Below, piece after piece: positions 24,335 through 34,024 of a DNA stretch of 64,000 nt. Both the position numbers and the translations under genes were made by a program. The stretch is from Bromus sterilis. Its lineage: Eukaryota; Streptophyta; Magnoliopsida; Poales; Poaceae. The stretch covers positions 184,945,016 to 185,009,015 of the forward strand of contig OX465597.1 in the NCBI GenBank assembly GCA_950022295.1, read 5' to 3'. Each line of letters opens with the position of its first letter. Position 1 is the stretch's first letter. The notes under the pieces were generated by a model. That model did not search any database, had not been told where the DNA came from, and was given only the letters and a program-made list of their open reading frames with translations.

Positions 24335-25670
24335 CTGGTGGGGGACTCGAAGAGTCGCGCAGGGACTCGAGTCCATTCTTGCGTCGTTTCGATGTATGCA
24401 CGGTTCAACCGCAGGTCGCTGGCAGTCTAGGGCCATGACAAAACCTGTTTCGAGGGAATGCTAAGCTGAAAGGGCCCAAGGAGTCGACTGGTCGAGCCTT
24501 GGTGAATTGCGCTAGTGGCAAATACCGCAGTAGCCCAATCAAACTCACGTCCCTCGACATGAGCTTGGAACACAGGTGTCGAGAAAAATTCATGCCACTG
24601 CAGATCTTACAGTGATCAATTGCCGCCAGGAAAGTTCGTAGCCTAGGCGCTTCCGCCCGGCTTTTTCTATCATGCAAGCGCATGGAAAAGATTGGGAGTG
24701 AAGTCGCTCTGTGGCAAGTCCCAGCCCGGCCGATCTGCGCAGCAGGGTCTTACCTACACGCTCAGCTTGCGTGGCATCTGGGCACAGTGTATCGTGTTCT
24801 AGGAATATGTATTTTTATCGAGGCACGGAGCCTAGTTAGTAATGCACCCACTTGGAATAAACAATCAAGTGGGTTGTTTTTAGCGATCACCCGTGCAGCG
24901 TTTTCGAGTGCTCGGCCATTTGGAATTTTGCGAGTAATCACTCGAATGTCGCAATTGCTCTCGGGGCGAAGGAGCACTCGATACTCTGGCGAGTGCGTAC
25001 TTGCTTGTCTTGCGTCATGGTGAGGGAGCACCCGAGACTCTCATAGGTGCGAGTAATTACTCGAGCACATCTTTTGCTTTTCGGGTGATAGAGCACCCGA
25101 GCGCGTTTTTTCTTTCGAGTGAGGGAGCACTCGGGACTCTGTGAGTGCGAGTGACCTCTCGAGCACATATTTATTCTTTAGGTGAGGGAGCACCCGAAAC
25201 TCTAGTGGAGATGCTCCCGATGGGAGTAAAATGTTTTGCCCATCGGAAAAAGATTTAAAAGGTGGAAACTCTGAGGCTGGGAAGCGTACTCGATATGCCT
25301 TGTTAGGATGTGACGCTGGCTTGGTCTTCTAGCATCTTGACCACTGTAGCATGTCAAAGGAAATGACTTGGCGCTGTCCCGCCGAAATTTTCGCGTCGTG
25401 TGATCCTGGTCCTCTTTTTGCGCGCGTAGTGGGCGGTGTTGTTACTGCGCCGATTGGGTTTTCCATGCTTTTCGCCCGCCGTGGGATCGTGCCACGTTTA
25501 CTGGACGCTGGAATTGAACGGTTCCCCTTCTCGCCTGGCTGTTGGTTAGATACCGAGCGGCTGGGTAAGTTTTAGGTTTTTACCCAGCCATTGCCTTCCT
25601 CCTCTCGCTTCTGTTTTTCCCCTGTTGTTGAGCCTTCACCTTCCTCCTCTTGCTGCTTGCTGCGAAATCT
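24335..25670. other. Spacer and upstream region of the antisense gene
   Basis: There are no credible genes. 24335-24930 shows nothing recognisable. 24931-25200 holds imperfect repeats (separate entry). 25340-25560 is the block conserved upstream of the homologous gene in the 22-24 kb fragment and probably contains the promoter of the plus-strand gene starting at 25671. Confidence 0.5.
24931..25200. repeat. Imperfect repeats with GGAGCACYCG core
   Basis: GAGCACCCG or GAGCACTCG recurs near 24972, 25026, 25091, 25125 and 25189. These alternate with GCGAGTAATCACTCG-like near-palindromes (about 24940, 25050 and 25147). Spacing is irregular (33-66 bases), so this is a decayed array and not a clean tandem repeat. 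Confidence 0.6.
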
Positions 25671-28485
25671 ATGACCAAGCGCTCCCGTGCTGCTCCGGAG
25701 TCGACCAAGATGTCTGGCAAGTGGGAGCGCTCGACCTTTGGGGCCGTGGATCTCGGCTCGCTGATGGCTGATTGCTTGGTGGTGGGAGATGCCGTGCAAA
25801 TTCCGGGGAATGAGTCGGTTCCCGCTCCGACGGCAGATGAGCGGGTGTGCTTTCAGGCGTTCTTCCCTCGCGGGTTTGCCCTTCCGATTCACCCTTTTGT
25901 TCGTGGTTTGCCGTACCCCTATCGGCCTCAGCTGCATGATTTGACTCCCAATGGGATTTCGCGCATTGCTTGCTTTATTACCCTTTGTGAGGCCTTCTTG
26001 GGTATCTATCCCCATTGGGGGCTCTGGAAGCACCTCTTTTGTATAAAGAGGACGAACTCCGAGTATGTTGTGGGGCAGGTGGGCATATCCATTAGGGATA
26101 AAAATTCGTACTTTGATTTAGAGATCCTTGACTCCGTTAGTGCTTGGCGGAGAAGTTGGTTCTATCTGAAGGATCAGCACGTTGCTGGGCAGCGATTTAG
26201 TCTCGCTCCCTTTAATCCCGAAACGGGAGTGGTCAAGCAGGCTTCGTGGTCCCATTCTTTGTCTGCGAGACAGTCGTCTGCAGTGGCTCCATTCTTGGAG
26301 AGAATCGTTGTATTGACGGACAACTTGACCGCTGGGCAGCTCATCCCTGTTTTTATGGGGAGGCGCGTCCAGCCATTACAGTATCGAGCCCGTCCCATGT
26401 GGCAGTATGAGGGACTCGAGGACTCAACGAGATGCTCCTCAGAGGAGGTTAATGCCGATGGCTTCTTGACCCAAAATCAGCATGTGACCAAGTGCTCGAG
26501 CATTTCTAAGATGAGTTTCGTCCGTCCATATGCTTCTGATCACTCGTTGCCGCAGGTTCGCGTCTTTGAATTTCTCGTCTGATTTAGATGTTTGCTTGAC
26601 TACTTGCTGATGATGCTATTTCCTTTGTAGGGCCACGTTCCCGTGTTGTGCAAACCTCCGCAGCCGGAGGATGCTGATATTCATGAAGAGCCAGATTCTT
26701 CCGCTGCTGATGATGATGCTATGAGTGTTGATGCCAGCGTGCTCGTGGGTGCCACTTGTGCTGACGAGTCCACGGGGTCCGAGCTGCCGGAGACCGGAGA
26801 TAGTGAGGACTCGGACCCCTTTCGTGTTAAGCGGTCGCGGCCTTCGGGCGCCGAAGATCTTGACACGACGAGTGGTGTTGTTCCGCCGTCTGCGCCGTCC
26901 GCTGAGCCGTCTCCTCCTGTTGCTGCCCGCAAAAGGTCCAGGCTTGGGAGGTTGGTGCGTACTCGCTATGCGCGTGGCGGGTAAGAATCTGCTCAATTTT
27001 GCCGGGGCTATTTTCCTCTATTCTTTTGTCTGGCGATGTTTATCTTGTAGCGCTGCGACTGCTCCGACTGCTTCCTCCACCAGTGCGGCTACTTTCAACC
27101 TGCAGTCGACTGACTCTGGAGTAGTTGCCAAGCACACAGGATTCTTCGGCTGCTGTTGGTCAGCCCGTACCGTCGATGACTCCTGCTATGTCGGTTGCGG
27201 GTGTGATTCCTGCTGCTGCTCCGCTAGTGGCGTCTGGTGTTGTTGCTCCTGATGTCAAGCCTGCTATTCCAGGACATCCTTACTTGGGTCGTCTTGATCT
27301 TGTCGTTGAAGATAAAGTCCGCTTTTTCGACCGCATAGCTGGGCTGGTGAGTTTGTTTCCTGCTTGCTTGTGTAGTTTTTTTCATCGGGGGCACGACAGT
27401 GCTCCCGATGGGAGTAGCCCCCGAGGCTGCAAGCAAGTGCTTGCGGTTGATTGTAGTCTTGCCTTGGCTCTGGCTTTGCATTGTACCGTTTTGTCATTGG
27501 GAGCACGACCAGTGATCTCGATGGGAGTAGCCCCCGAGGCTGCAAGCAAGCGCTTGAGGTTGGTTGTAGTCTTGCTTTAGTTCTGTCTTAATATTTGATT
27601 TCTTCGAATAGCCGGTGTTCCAACACTATGAGCGTCTGGTGGTCGAAGCTGAGCATTTGCAACAGGCCCACGATTCTTCCCAGGATGCTTTCTCTGCCAT
27701 TAGTAGTAAGCATTTCTTCCTTTACTGCTGTGCTTGAACTTCTGGGTCCTCTGTTCTGAGTGCTGTCTTGTTTCTCAGACCGTCGCCAAACTGCCGAGAA
27801 GCAGGTCGAGAAGGCGGAAAGAATGATTTCCAACCTCAAGGCTGCTTTGGCTTCCAAGGAGAAAGAGCTGCACGATCAGCACGGGGAGCTGGTACGCCTG
27901 CGTCAGGCCGAGGAGACGCTTGTGCAGGCGGAGGTGGTCGAGTGCGAGCGTCTTCTGGTCTTGGCGGACTCGCTTGTGTCTAAGTTGTCGTTCCTTTGCT
28001 GGGCGCTTTGTCTCTTTGTCTTCCCGTAGTAATTTTGGTTGCCTGGTGCAGCCTCTACGGGTGCAAGTGCGACGGAAGTGGTTGCATCGGGGTCTGGAGT
28101 TCTCCGAGGGGTCGTGGATGCCATGTCGGATGTTGTTGATGTTGCCAAGGGTGTCTGTGCCCGGGCTTCCACTCTTGTGGGACTTTCTCATGAGCACCTC
28201 ATGTCGGAGGATAAGGAGTTGCCAGTTGGTCTAGACGCCCGCGTTGCTGCATTTGGCGATGACGGGGATCTCTTGGAGGAGCTGATTGGCGAGAATGTGG
28301 TGAGTGGTCTTTCCACGTCCCTTTTTGTTCTTATGGGGCACGGAATTTCCATTGACGACTCTCTAGTTGAGACTATCCCTGATTACACCGATGAGCAGAG
28401 TGAGCGAGCCACTATTCTGGCTCGTCGCCTGCAAAAAGTTGTGGATGCTCAGTATCCCTCGTCTACGGGCAAGCGGAAGGTGTAG
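25671..28485 (+). CDS. Antisense multi-exon gene of the Tat-type element (Transposase_28-like)
   Basis: This is a plus-strand gene inside a minus-strand element. Exon 1 (25671-26555, 295 codons) has the 'putative gypsy-type transposon' domain, including the DERVCFQAF, HPFVRGLPYPYRPQ and LTPNGISRIACF blocks. Proposed introns are 26556-26630, 26981-27050, 27347-27611 and 27706-27778, all GT-AG. Exon 2 is acidic and ends in a basic KRSRLGR-like stretch that could be a nuclear signal. An apparent frameshift near 27115-27130 breaks exon 3. Exon 5 (from 27779) is a coiled coil rich in Glu and Lys. The last exon (about 28052-28485) ends GKRKV. The exon 5/6 border is uncertain. The biochemical role of the family is not known to me, and expression cannot be judged. 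Confidence 0.65.
27383..27585. repeat. Tandem duplication (112-bp period) in intron 3 of the antisense gene
   Basis: Two copies begin at 27383 and 27495, the second slightly shorter. Each contains GATGGGAGTAGCCCCCGAGG, whose complement holds the polypurine-tract core of the element. Confidence 0.8.
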
Positions 28486-28625
28486 CCATGTCGTGTCGTC
28501 TGAAACTTTTGGTTGTAATATGCCTCCTTTGTGGTGGTGAATCTGTGCTACTTTTATTGGAGTAACTGCTTGGCCATTCCTGTTGTTGTGCTTGATTTTC
28601 CTTTCTTTTTGTTCGTTTTGCGGTA

Positions 28626-29443
28626 GGACACCCCGGGCGTTCTTCGTGCTTGGAGTTCGTAAAGGAGGACGCTCGCGAGGGTTCGTACGATTCCGTGTGC
28701 TTGAGGCTGAGAAACGCTGAGCAGGAAGTTGTTCGCCTCAAGGGGGCTGCAGCAGTCCATCGTTCCAAACACGAGCGCGCTGAGGCCGTGCTGGATAGCC
28801 TTGCTTCGTGGGTGGTGAAGTTGTCTGACCTCCTGCGGGGTGAGTTTGGCTTCTTCTCGATTGCTCGACTACATTTAGTAGCTTTTCTGTCTTCGTCTTG
28901 ATTTTGATCCTGTTTTTCGAAGTGCTGGTGGGACGGTCCTGGGATGAACAGAAGGTCGTCGAATCGGAACTGTCGCGGCTGAATGACGATGATGTGCAGG
29001 AGAGCTATCCTTTCTGGGCAGATGGGGCTCGTGCTCGAGCATTTGTTGTGCTTCGTCTTCGAGTTGAGCGGGTGTCGGCTGCTCTGCGGTAATGTCAACG
29101 GGTGCTGGGCGGGATCCACTCTGAGTTTTATCCACTGCAGGTGGTGCCATCGTCCGTTGAGACGCTCTGTCGCGTATTTTCTCAGCCTGCAGATCTGCGT
29201 CACATGATGGATCACCAGATTCATGCTGGAGCTCGGGCTGCCTTGGGCTTGGTCCATAGTCATTGGCCGGGAGCTAATATTGCTCAAGTGGTGGAGGGTC
29301 CTCCAAGTGGTAGGGATCACCCGATGGATGAGCACTACGCGGCGGTCGATGAGCCTGCGCGCCAAGTTGTGAAGCGGGTTTGCGAAGAGAACGACCGTTA
29401 TCTGGGTTCTCTTATTAAGGAGAAGATGGAGCCTGGGGGTTAG
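28626..29443 (+). CDS. Second antisense gene or 3' part of the first, coiled-coil, function unknown
   Basis: Open plus-strand pieces continue beyond the stop at 28485. 28626-28839 follows a GTAG acceptor and is Glu/Arg-rich with coiled-coil character (LRNAEQEVVRLKG). 28919-29090 contains VVESELSRLNDDD. 29141-29443 follows a CACTGCAG acceptor and ends KEKMEPGG. Each piece is flanked by plausible GT and AG sites. Without transcript evidence it is unclear whether this is a separate gene, or whether the terminal exon at 28485 is an alternative end of one transcript. I recognise no domain. Confidence 0.45.
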
Positions 29444-29510
29444 GTTCTTCCTTGCTTTGTATATGCTTCCTCTTGGTGTACTTCTTTGTTGTCTTGGTTT
29501 TGCTGTAAGG

Positions 29511-30150
29511 GCTTTTGCTGCTGCGGCAAGCCCCCGAGTGCTAATTTCGTTTGTGTCGCGATTGCGAAGAACGCCTCAGGGGGTGGCTGTTGCGGCGAGC
29601 CCCCGAGTTCCAATTTTGTTTATGTTGCGATTGCGAAGGACGCCTCGGGGGTGGCTGCTGCGGCGAGCCCCCGAGTGTCGATTTTTATGTCGCGATTGCG
29701 AGGAACGCCTCGGAGGGTGGCTGCTGTGGCGAGCCCCCGAGTGCCAATTTTTTATGTCGCGATTGCGAAGAACGCCTCGGAGGGTGGCTGCTGCGGCAAG
29801 CCCCCGAGTGTCAATTTTTATGTTGCGGTTGCGAAGAACGCCCCGGAGGGTGGCTGCTGTGGCGAGCCCCCGAGTGCCAATTTTTTATGTCGCGATTGCG
29901 AAGAACGCCTCGGAGGGTGGCTGCTGCGGCAAGCCCCCGAGTGCCAATTTTTTTATGTCGCGATTGCGAATAACGCCTCGGGGGGTGGCTGCTGCGGCGA
30001 GCCCCCGAGTGTCAATTTTTATGTCGCGATTGCGAAGAACGCCTCGGAGGGTGGCTGCTGTGGCGAGCCCCCGAGTGCCAAAAAATTTATGGCGCGATTG
30101 CGAAGAACGCCTCAGGGGGTGGCTGCTGCGGCGAGCCCCCGAGTGCCAAT
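29511..30150. repeat. Minisatellite, 10 units of ~67 bp
   Basis: The motif CCCCCGAGT recurs at 29531, 29600, 29668, 29733, 29801, 29867, 29934, 30002, 30068 and 30137, with spacing 65-69. Units share ATGTCGCGATTGCGAAGAACG and GGTGGCTGCTG. Because 67 is not a multiple of three and stops are rare, long frames appear in all three plus phases, but they are artefacts of the repeat. On the element's sense strand each unit carries CACTCGGGGGCT, as in its polypurine tract. Confidence 0.95.
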
Positions 30151-30323
30151 GAATCAATTTTCGGGAAAATATTTTTCAATATTCTTCCTGTTGTTTCTTA
30201 CATTTAGTAAGGAGGGGGGTTCTTATGAAGACAGTCCCCTTTATTTAAAACTACGGCGTGGTAGCCTTAAGGGCTAGGTAGCTTCTTCTCCGAGTGCTCG
30301 GGTCCTTCAGGTGATGTCTTCTT

Positions 30324-30822
30324 CTATGGGAGCCCTTCTTCTGCGAGTCCCGTGGTTCTGCTAGCTTGATGAGCTCCAAAGGCCTCTGATATCTTGTGGA
30401 ATTCCTTGTCGCAGCGGTCGGACCTGACATAGCTGCCGCTGACTATGATGACCCCATGTGGGCCTGGCATTTTTAGCTTAAGGTAGGCATAGTGTGGCAC
30501 TGCCATCAAGCAGGCGAAGGCTGGTCGCCCGAGGATTGCGTGGTACTGCGACTTCCAGTCGACCACTTCAAAGTCTAGGATCTCCTTGCGAAAGTTGGTC
30601 GCATTGCCAAAAACCACCTCCAGGCTTATTTTTCGCAGAGGGTAGACTTCTTTTCCCGGCACAATCCCATGGAAGGTTGTACCTGAGGATTTGAGCGCGG
30701 AGCTCTGCATGAGCATTTCTTCGAGTGTCCTGGTGAAGATGATGTTGATCCCGCTGCCGCCGTCCATGAACACTCGTGACATGTCGTAGTTTCCAATTCT
30801 GGCCTCGAGCACTAGTGCGGCG
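30324..30822 (-). pseudogene. pro: Tat-type retroviral protease, linked to gag by a frame with stops
   Basis: The minus-strand frame contains VFMDGGSGINIIF, the aspartic protease active-site region of Tat-type elements, then the FHGIVPGK and ILGRPAFA blocks expected downstream. It is in the same frame as gag but separated from it by TAA at 31044-31046 and a TGA near 30823. The frame ends at 30324 without any RT following, so the polyprotein is only gag-pro. It would cleave gag in particles if it were expressed. Confidence 0.85.
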
Positions 30823-33146
30823 TGTCATGTTCGGGGGATGGCTGGCGGGTGGCCCTCCCAAGATAAAGTAATTTCTGTCTCGGACCCGCGCAAGTACCCC
30901 GGGACAGCGTGGTGCGAGGAGGCTGCGAGAAAAACATGTCTTGTGACCTGCTTCTGCTTCCTATTTGAAGGCCTGCCTTCTGGTATCATGTAGATCCTAC
31001 CGTGGGCTTCTGCATACTGCTCCTCTTCTTCTGGTGTCCTGCGTCGTTACTGGATTGCAGCCACTTGCCTTGTTGGTAGAGGAGGGGTTGGTGGTGCATT
31101 GTGGGCGATAGGCCCGACTGCAATGCTCGCGAGTGGCTGGGCCGCTGTTGTCGCAGATCGACTTTTTTCCTCAGCCAACTCGTTGAAGCTTCTGTTGTTC
31201 CTGAGGGTGTGCCCTGATCTAAGCTCCCCTCGTTCGTTTCTGAATCCGTGTATCGAGCATGGTCCGTCGAGTTGTTCTTTGGTCGAGCGGTATGTTCTAG
31301 TGTTGTCGCGCGGCTGCCTCGTCCTCCAGTCTCGTTTCTGAGCTTGGGGCGCGTCTTCAGGGTTATCTCTTTGTTGTGTTCTGCTGTTGTCGCGATGCCT
31401 ACCATCTCTGTCGTCTGGGAAGCCGGTGGCGACCATGTCGGGTCCTCTGTCATCGTAGAAACTGCGCCTGGATCGCTTCCTTCGTCGGTCGAGTCCTCTT
31501 TCTCCATTATGGTAGTCGTAGCCGTGTTCTGAGCGTGCGATGTGGATTTCTGTTTCGTTGCGAACGGAATCCTCGCCGTCCGCCCAGCTGTTGGCGTGCT
31601 CTAGCAGCCGTGCGAGTGTTCGGACTTTCATCTTCCCGAGTTGTTCCTTGAATTCAATGCGCTGCAGGCCTCGCCTGAACGCGTCGATTGCGCTTTCGTC
31701 TGATATGTCTTCTTCTGAATTCTTGAGTATGGTCCACCGCTGGATGTAGGCTCGCAAGGTTTCCCTGGTTCCTTGCTTGCATGCCCGCAGCTCCTCGAGC
31801 GATGTTGGTCGCTTGTATGTAGATTTATAGTTTTCTATGAAGGCTCCACGGAACTGCCTCCATGAGCTGATGGATCCTCGCGGGAGATTCTTCAACCAGT
31901 GTCGTGCCGAGTTCTCGAGCATGAGCTGCACGTACTGCATTGCCGTGACGTTGGTCCCTCGCTGAAACTTAACTGCTGTTAAGTAGTCGTCGAGCCATGC
32001 CTCCGGCTCCTCGAGTCCATTGTATTTTAGTGTTGTGAAGTTCAATTTGAACCCACTCGGCATTCACGTCTCGCGTATAGAACGCGTGAAGCATAATGCT
32101 CCGCATGGCTCAATTTCTTTGTCGGAAGCTTCTTCGTCCGAGTACTCTTCATGTGCTGCGCGTCTTCGCCTGATGCGGTTGACTTTGTTCTGCGTGATGT
32201 CATCGTGCGCGTCTCGTCGACTGCTGCGGCGCCTGTTGTCGTTGTCGTGCTTCTTGTTTTTGCCGGAGCGTTTGCGCCAGTCATCGCTGCTGTCGCCGTC
32301 GTCGGGTGAGCTGGGGTCCCTGACTGGTGTCCTCTCGCGGGTTGGTTGCCTTGCACTTGATTTTTTGGGTGCTGAGGCGGCGATGGCGTCTTTCATTATC
32401 TGCAAGGCTATTGATGTGTTGCGGTCTAGTCTGTTCTTCCTACTTTTCTGGGCGCGAGATAGGTAGTCTCGGGCACTTATAAGGGCTTTTGCTGGTGTGA
32501 GGGGTTCCTCTTCATCGTCCTCCTCCTCTAGCTTGAAGTCGTCGTCGAGCTTCCGAACCACTCTCTCCCTGTTTGTTCGTCGCAGGTTGCTGAGTTTTGA
32601 TTTAGTGCAGAGAGGGGAGCCATGATCGGGAGAGTCGCTTCTGGGAGGTGGCTTGCGATTGTTTTTCTGCTCGGCGGCCGCCCTTTCTTGCTTCTCCATC
32701 TCTAGGCGCCGTTGTCTCGTTTGCTGGGTTAGCTCGTTTGCCATTTTATTGTATGCCCTGAGATCATCCCTTGTTGCGTTTGCTGGTAGTAGCTTGCCGT
32801 GTTGGATTGTTTCCCTTACTCTGGCCATTGACTATTTGGACAGGAATATTCGCTCTCTGGGTGGGTCATCTACTACCGCACCCGGGGCTTGTTGCTTGCT
32901 GCTTGATGGCTCGTTTCTCTTGTGGTTTCTCTGTTCTTGTCCCTGTGGTACTTTCATTGGTATGCTTCCCACTGCTCCCAGCTTCACGACGGTCTTACTG
33001 GTGGTTCCGGACTCTTTTGTGTTGCCGTTAGTTTGGTTATCTTGGCGAGTATTCGAGTCGTCGCCTTGGCCCTTGCCGTTTGCTGCTGGTGCGTCGACTT
33101 CTGTCATGAACACTTGCGATGGTGCCCTGACTGCCTTCTTGCTCAC
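30823..33146 (-). pseudogene. gag: Tat-type gag, one frame interrupted by stops
   Basis: Three open stretches lie in one minus-strand frame: 32832-33146, 32064-32828 and 31047-32063. The first two form a long charged N-terminus rich in Arg, Lys, Glu and Asp, with LDDDFKLEEEDDEEE. The third holds the capsid domain (Retrotrans_gag), with LNFTTLKYNGLEEPEAWLDD, ENSARHWLKNLP and WRQFRGAFIENY. A CSIHGF...H knuckle-like segment near 31250 has lost a final Cys (RNNRSF). Stops lie at 32064-32066, just before 32829, and at 31044. Single-base changes could account for each, suggesting moderate decay. The protein would package the element RNA. Confidence 0.85.
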
Positions 33147-33555
33147 GCGTGTGATGCTGCTCTTACAGTCCGAGGGTCCACCCGAGCGGTCGCGGGTGAC
33201 ATGAAGTCTTGGATTGGGTGGGCAGTCGCGGCTGGCTCAAAGGGTAGCTGCGCGGTGGCGACCACGTCGATTGTTTCTGTAAATGTCGTCGTAGGTGCTC
33301 GAGCGTCGTCCGTGAGGCGGAGGGCGCCCCAATGATTAATGTACATCTGATATGCTCCGAAGATCAGGTTGATGCGGGGGCGTAGATCAGCGAAGACTGG
33401 TCGGAGAGTCAAAAGATGAGCCGTGAAACCGAGGGCCCCAAACAGATCGGATTCCGCCTGGGTCGTCGGATCGAAGGGTGTTGGTGGAGTCATCGCGTTG
33501 GCGGGTGTTGAAGATGCTGGTGAGGCTGTCGAGATCGCGTTCCCAACCTGTGCGG
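33143..33555 (-). pseudogene. N-terminal leader of Tat-type gag, frameshifted
   Basis: A minus-strand frame reads from inside the LTR to 33143 and contains PSVGTAQVGNAIS and ESDLFGALGF. It lies directly downstream of the primer site and is out of phase with the rest of gag, so one frameshift near 33143 separates them. It is Ala/Thr/Pro-rich with no recognised domain. The start codon inside the LTR is doubtful. Confidence 0.5.
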
Positions 33556-33573
33556 TTCCCACAGACGGCACCA
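33556..33573 (-). other. Primer binding site of the Tat-type element
   Basis: On the minus strand this reads TGGTGCCGTCTGTGGGAA, two bases inside the LTR edge at 33576. This form is common in Tat-lineage gypsy elements of grasses; I believe it pairs with an arginine tRNA. Confidence 0.85.
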
Positions 33574-33575
33574 AT

Positions 33576-34024
33576 TGACGGGGATCAACCCCGGCAAATC
33601 CCATGGTCAGGGACCCTGGGTTAGTCATGAGAGGCACAGGTTGGACGATAGCTCATCGGCTAACAGGAGGAGACGTTCCTGCTCGATATTATTTCTTGGA
33701 GATGCAATTACAAGGAAGGCCAAGGCTAGAGCGCACAAGGCTAGGGTTACAGATTATCTATTCCCACCCCCCTCGACGTCTCCCCTCCCAGCCCTTATAT
33801 ACTGGGCTAGATCTCGGGGAACCCGTCTTGGATTACAGATGAGGTTTCCTAACCCTAATCTTGTACTGCACAGCAGGTTTGCTCCTTCCTTACGAGTCGC
33901 GGACTCCTACGTCGGTGCCACTAGTGGGCCAAGGTTGGGCCTAGGCGACATCTTTGTGGGCCTTCTGTCTTCCAGTACACCGGGCAGGCCCATCCATAGG
34001 AGTCGTGGGGCCACCCCCTCGTTA
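33576..34024 (-). repeat. 5' LTR of the Tat-type element (449 bp)
   Basis: The inner edge TGACGGGGATCAACCCC is at 33576. The outer end reads TAACGAGGGGG on the sense strand (34024), where the other copy has TGACGAGGGGG, so the terminal TG has become TA. A TATATAA box reads on the minus strand at 33795-33801. Confidence 0.88.
33795..33801 (-). promoter_or_regulatory. TATA box of the Tat-type LTR
   Basis: TATATAA on the sense strand lies inside the LTR, about 220 bases before its end, in a normal position for a Pol II promoter. Confidence 0.7.

Larger units (their letters stand above)
24171..34024 (-). mobile_element. Tat-type gypsy element without RT/integrase, carrying antisense genes
   Basis: The minus-strand element has its 5' LTR at right (33576-34024) and a 3' LTR cut to 149 bp at left (24171-24319). 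In sense order it has a primer site, a gag/protease frame with stops, a 67-bp minisatellite, a long region with two multi-exon genes on the opposite strand, then the polypurine tract. No RT, RNase H or integrase can be read between protease (ends ~30324) and minisatellite, so it is non-autonomous by structure. The primer site and the antisense gene place it in the Tat lineage (Grande, RIRE2, Retand relatives). The two 149-bp LTR overlaps differ at about 10 positions by eye, so the insertion is older than the copia copy at 49617. Confidence 0.85.

Noticed and set aside
29457..30277. Long Cys/Gly/Ala-rich ORFs (231 and 263 codons) in three frames
   Set aside because: They are translation of a 67-bp minisatellite with few stops. 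All three frames being open is a repeat artefact.
31099..33335. Plus-strand ORFs up to 183 codons
   Set aside because: They lie antisense to the Tat gag frame, whose domain content clearly belongs to the minus strand.
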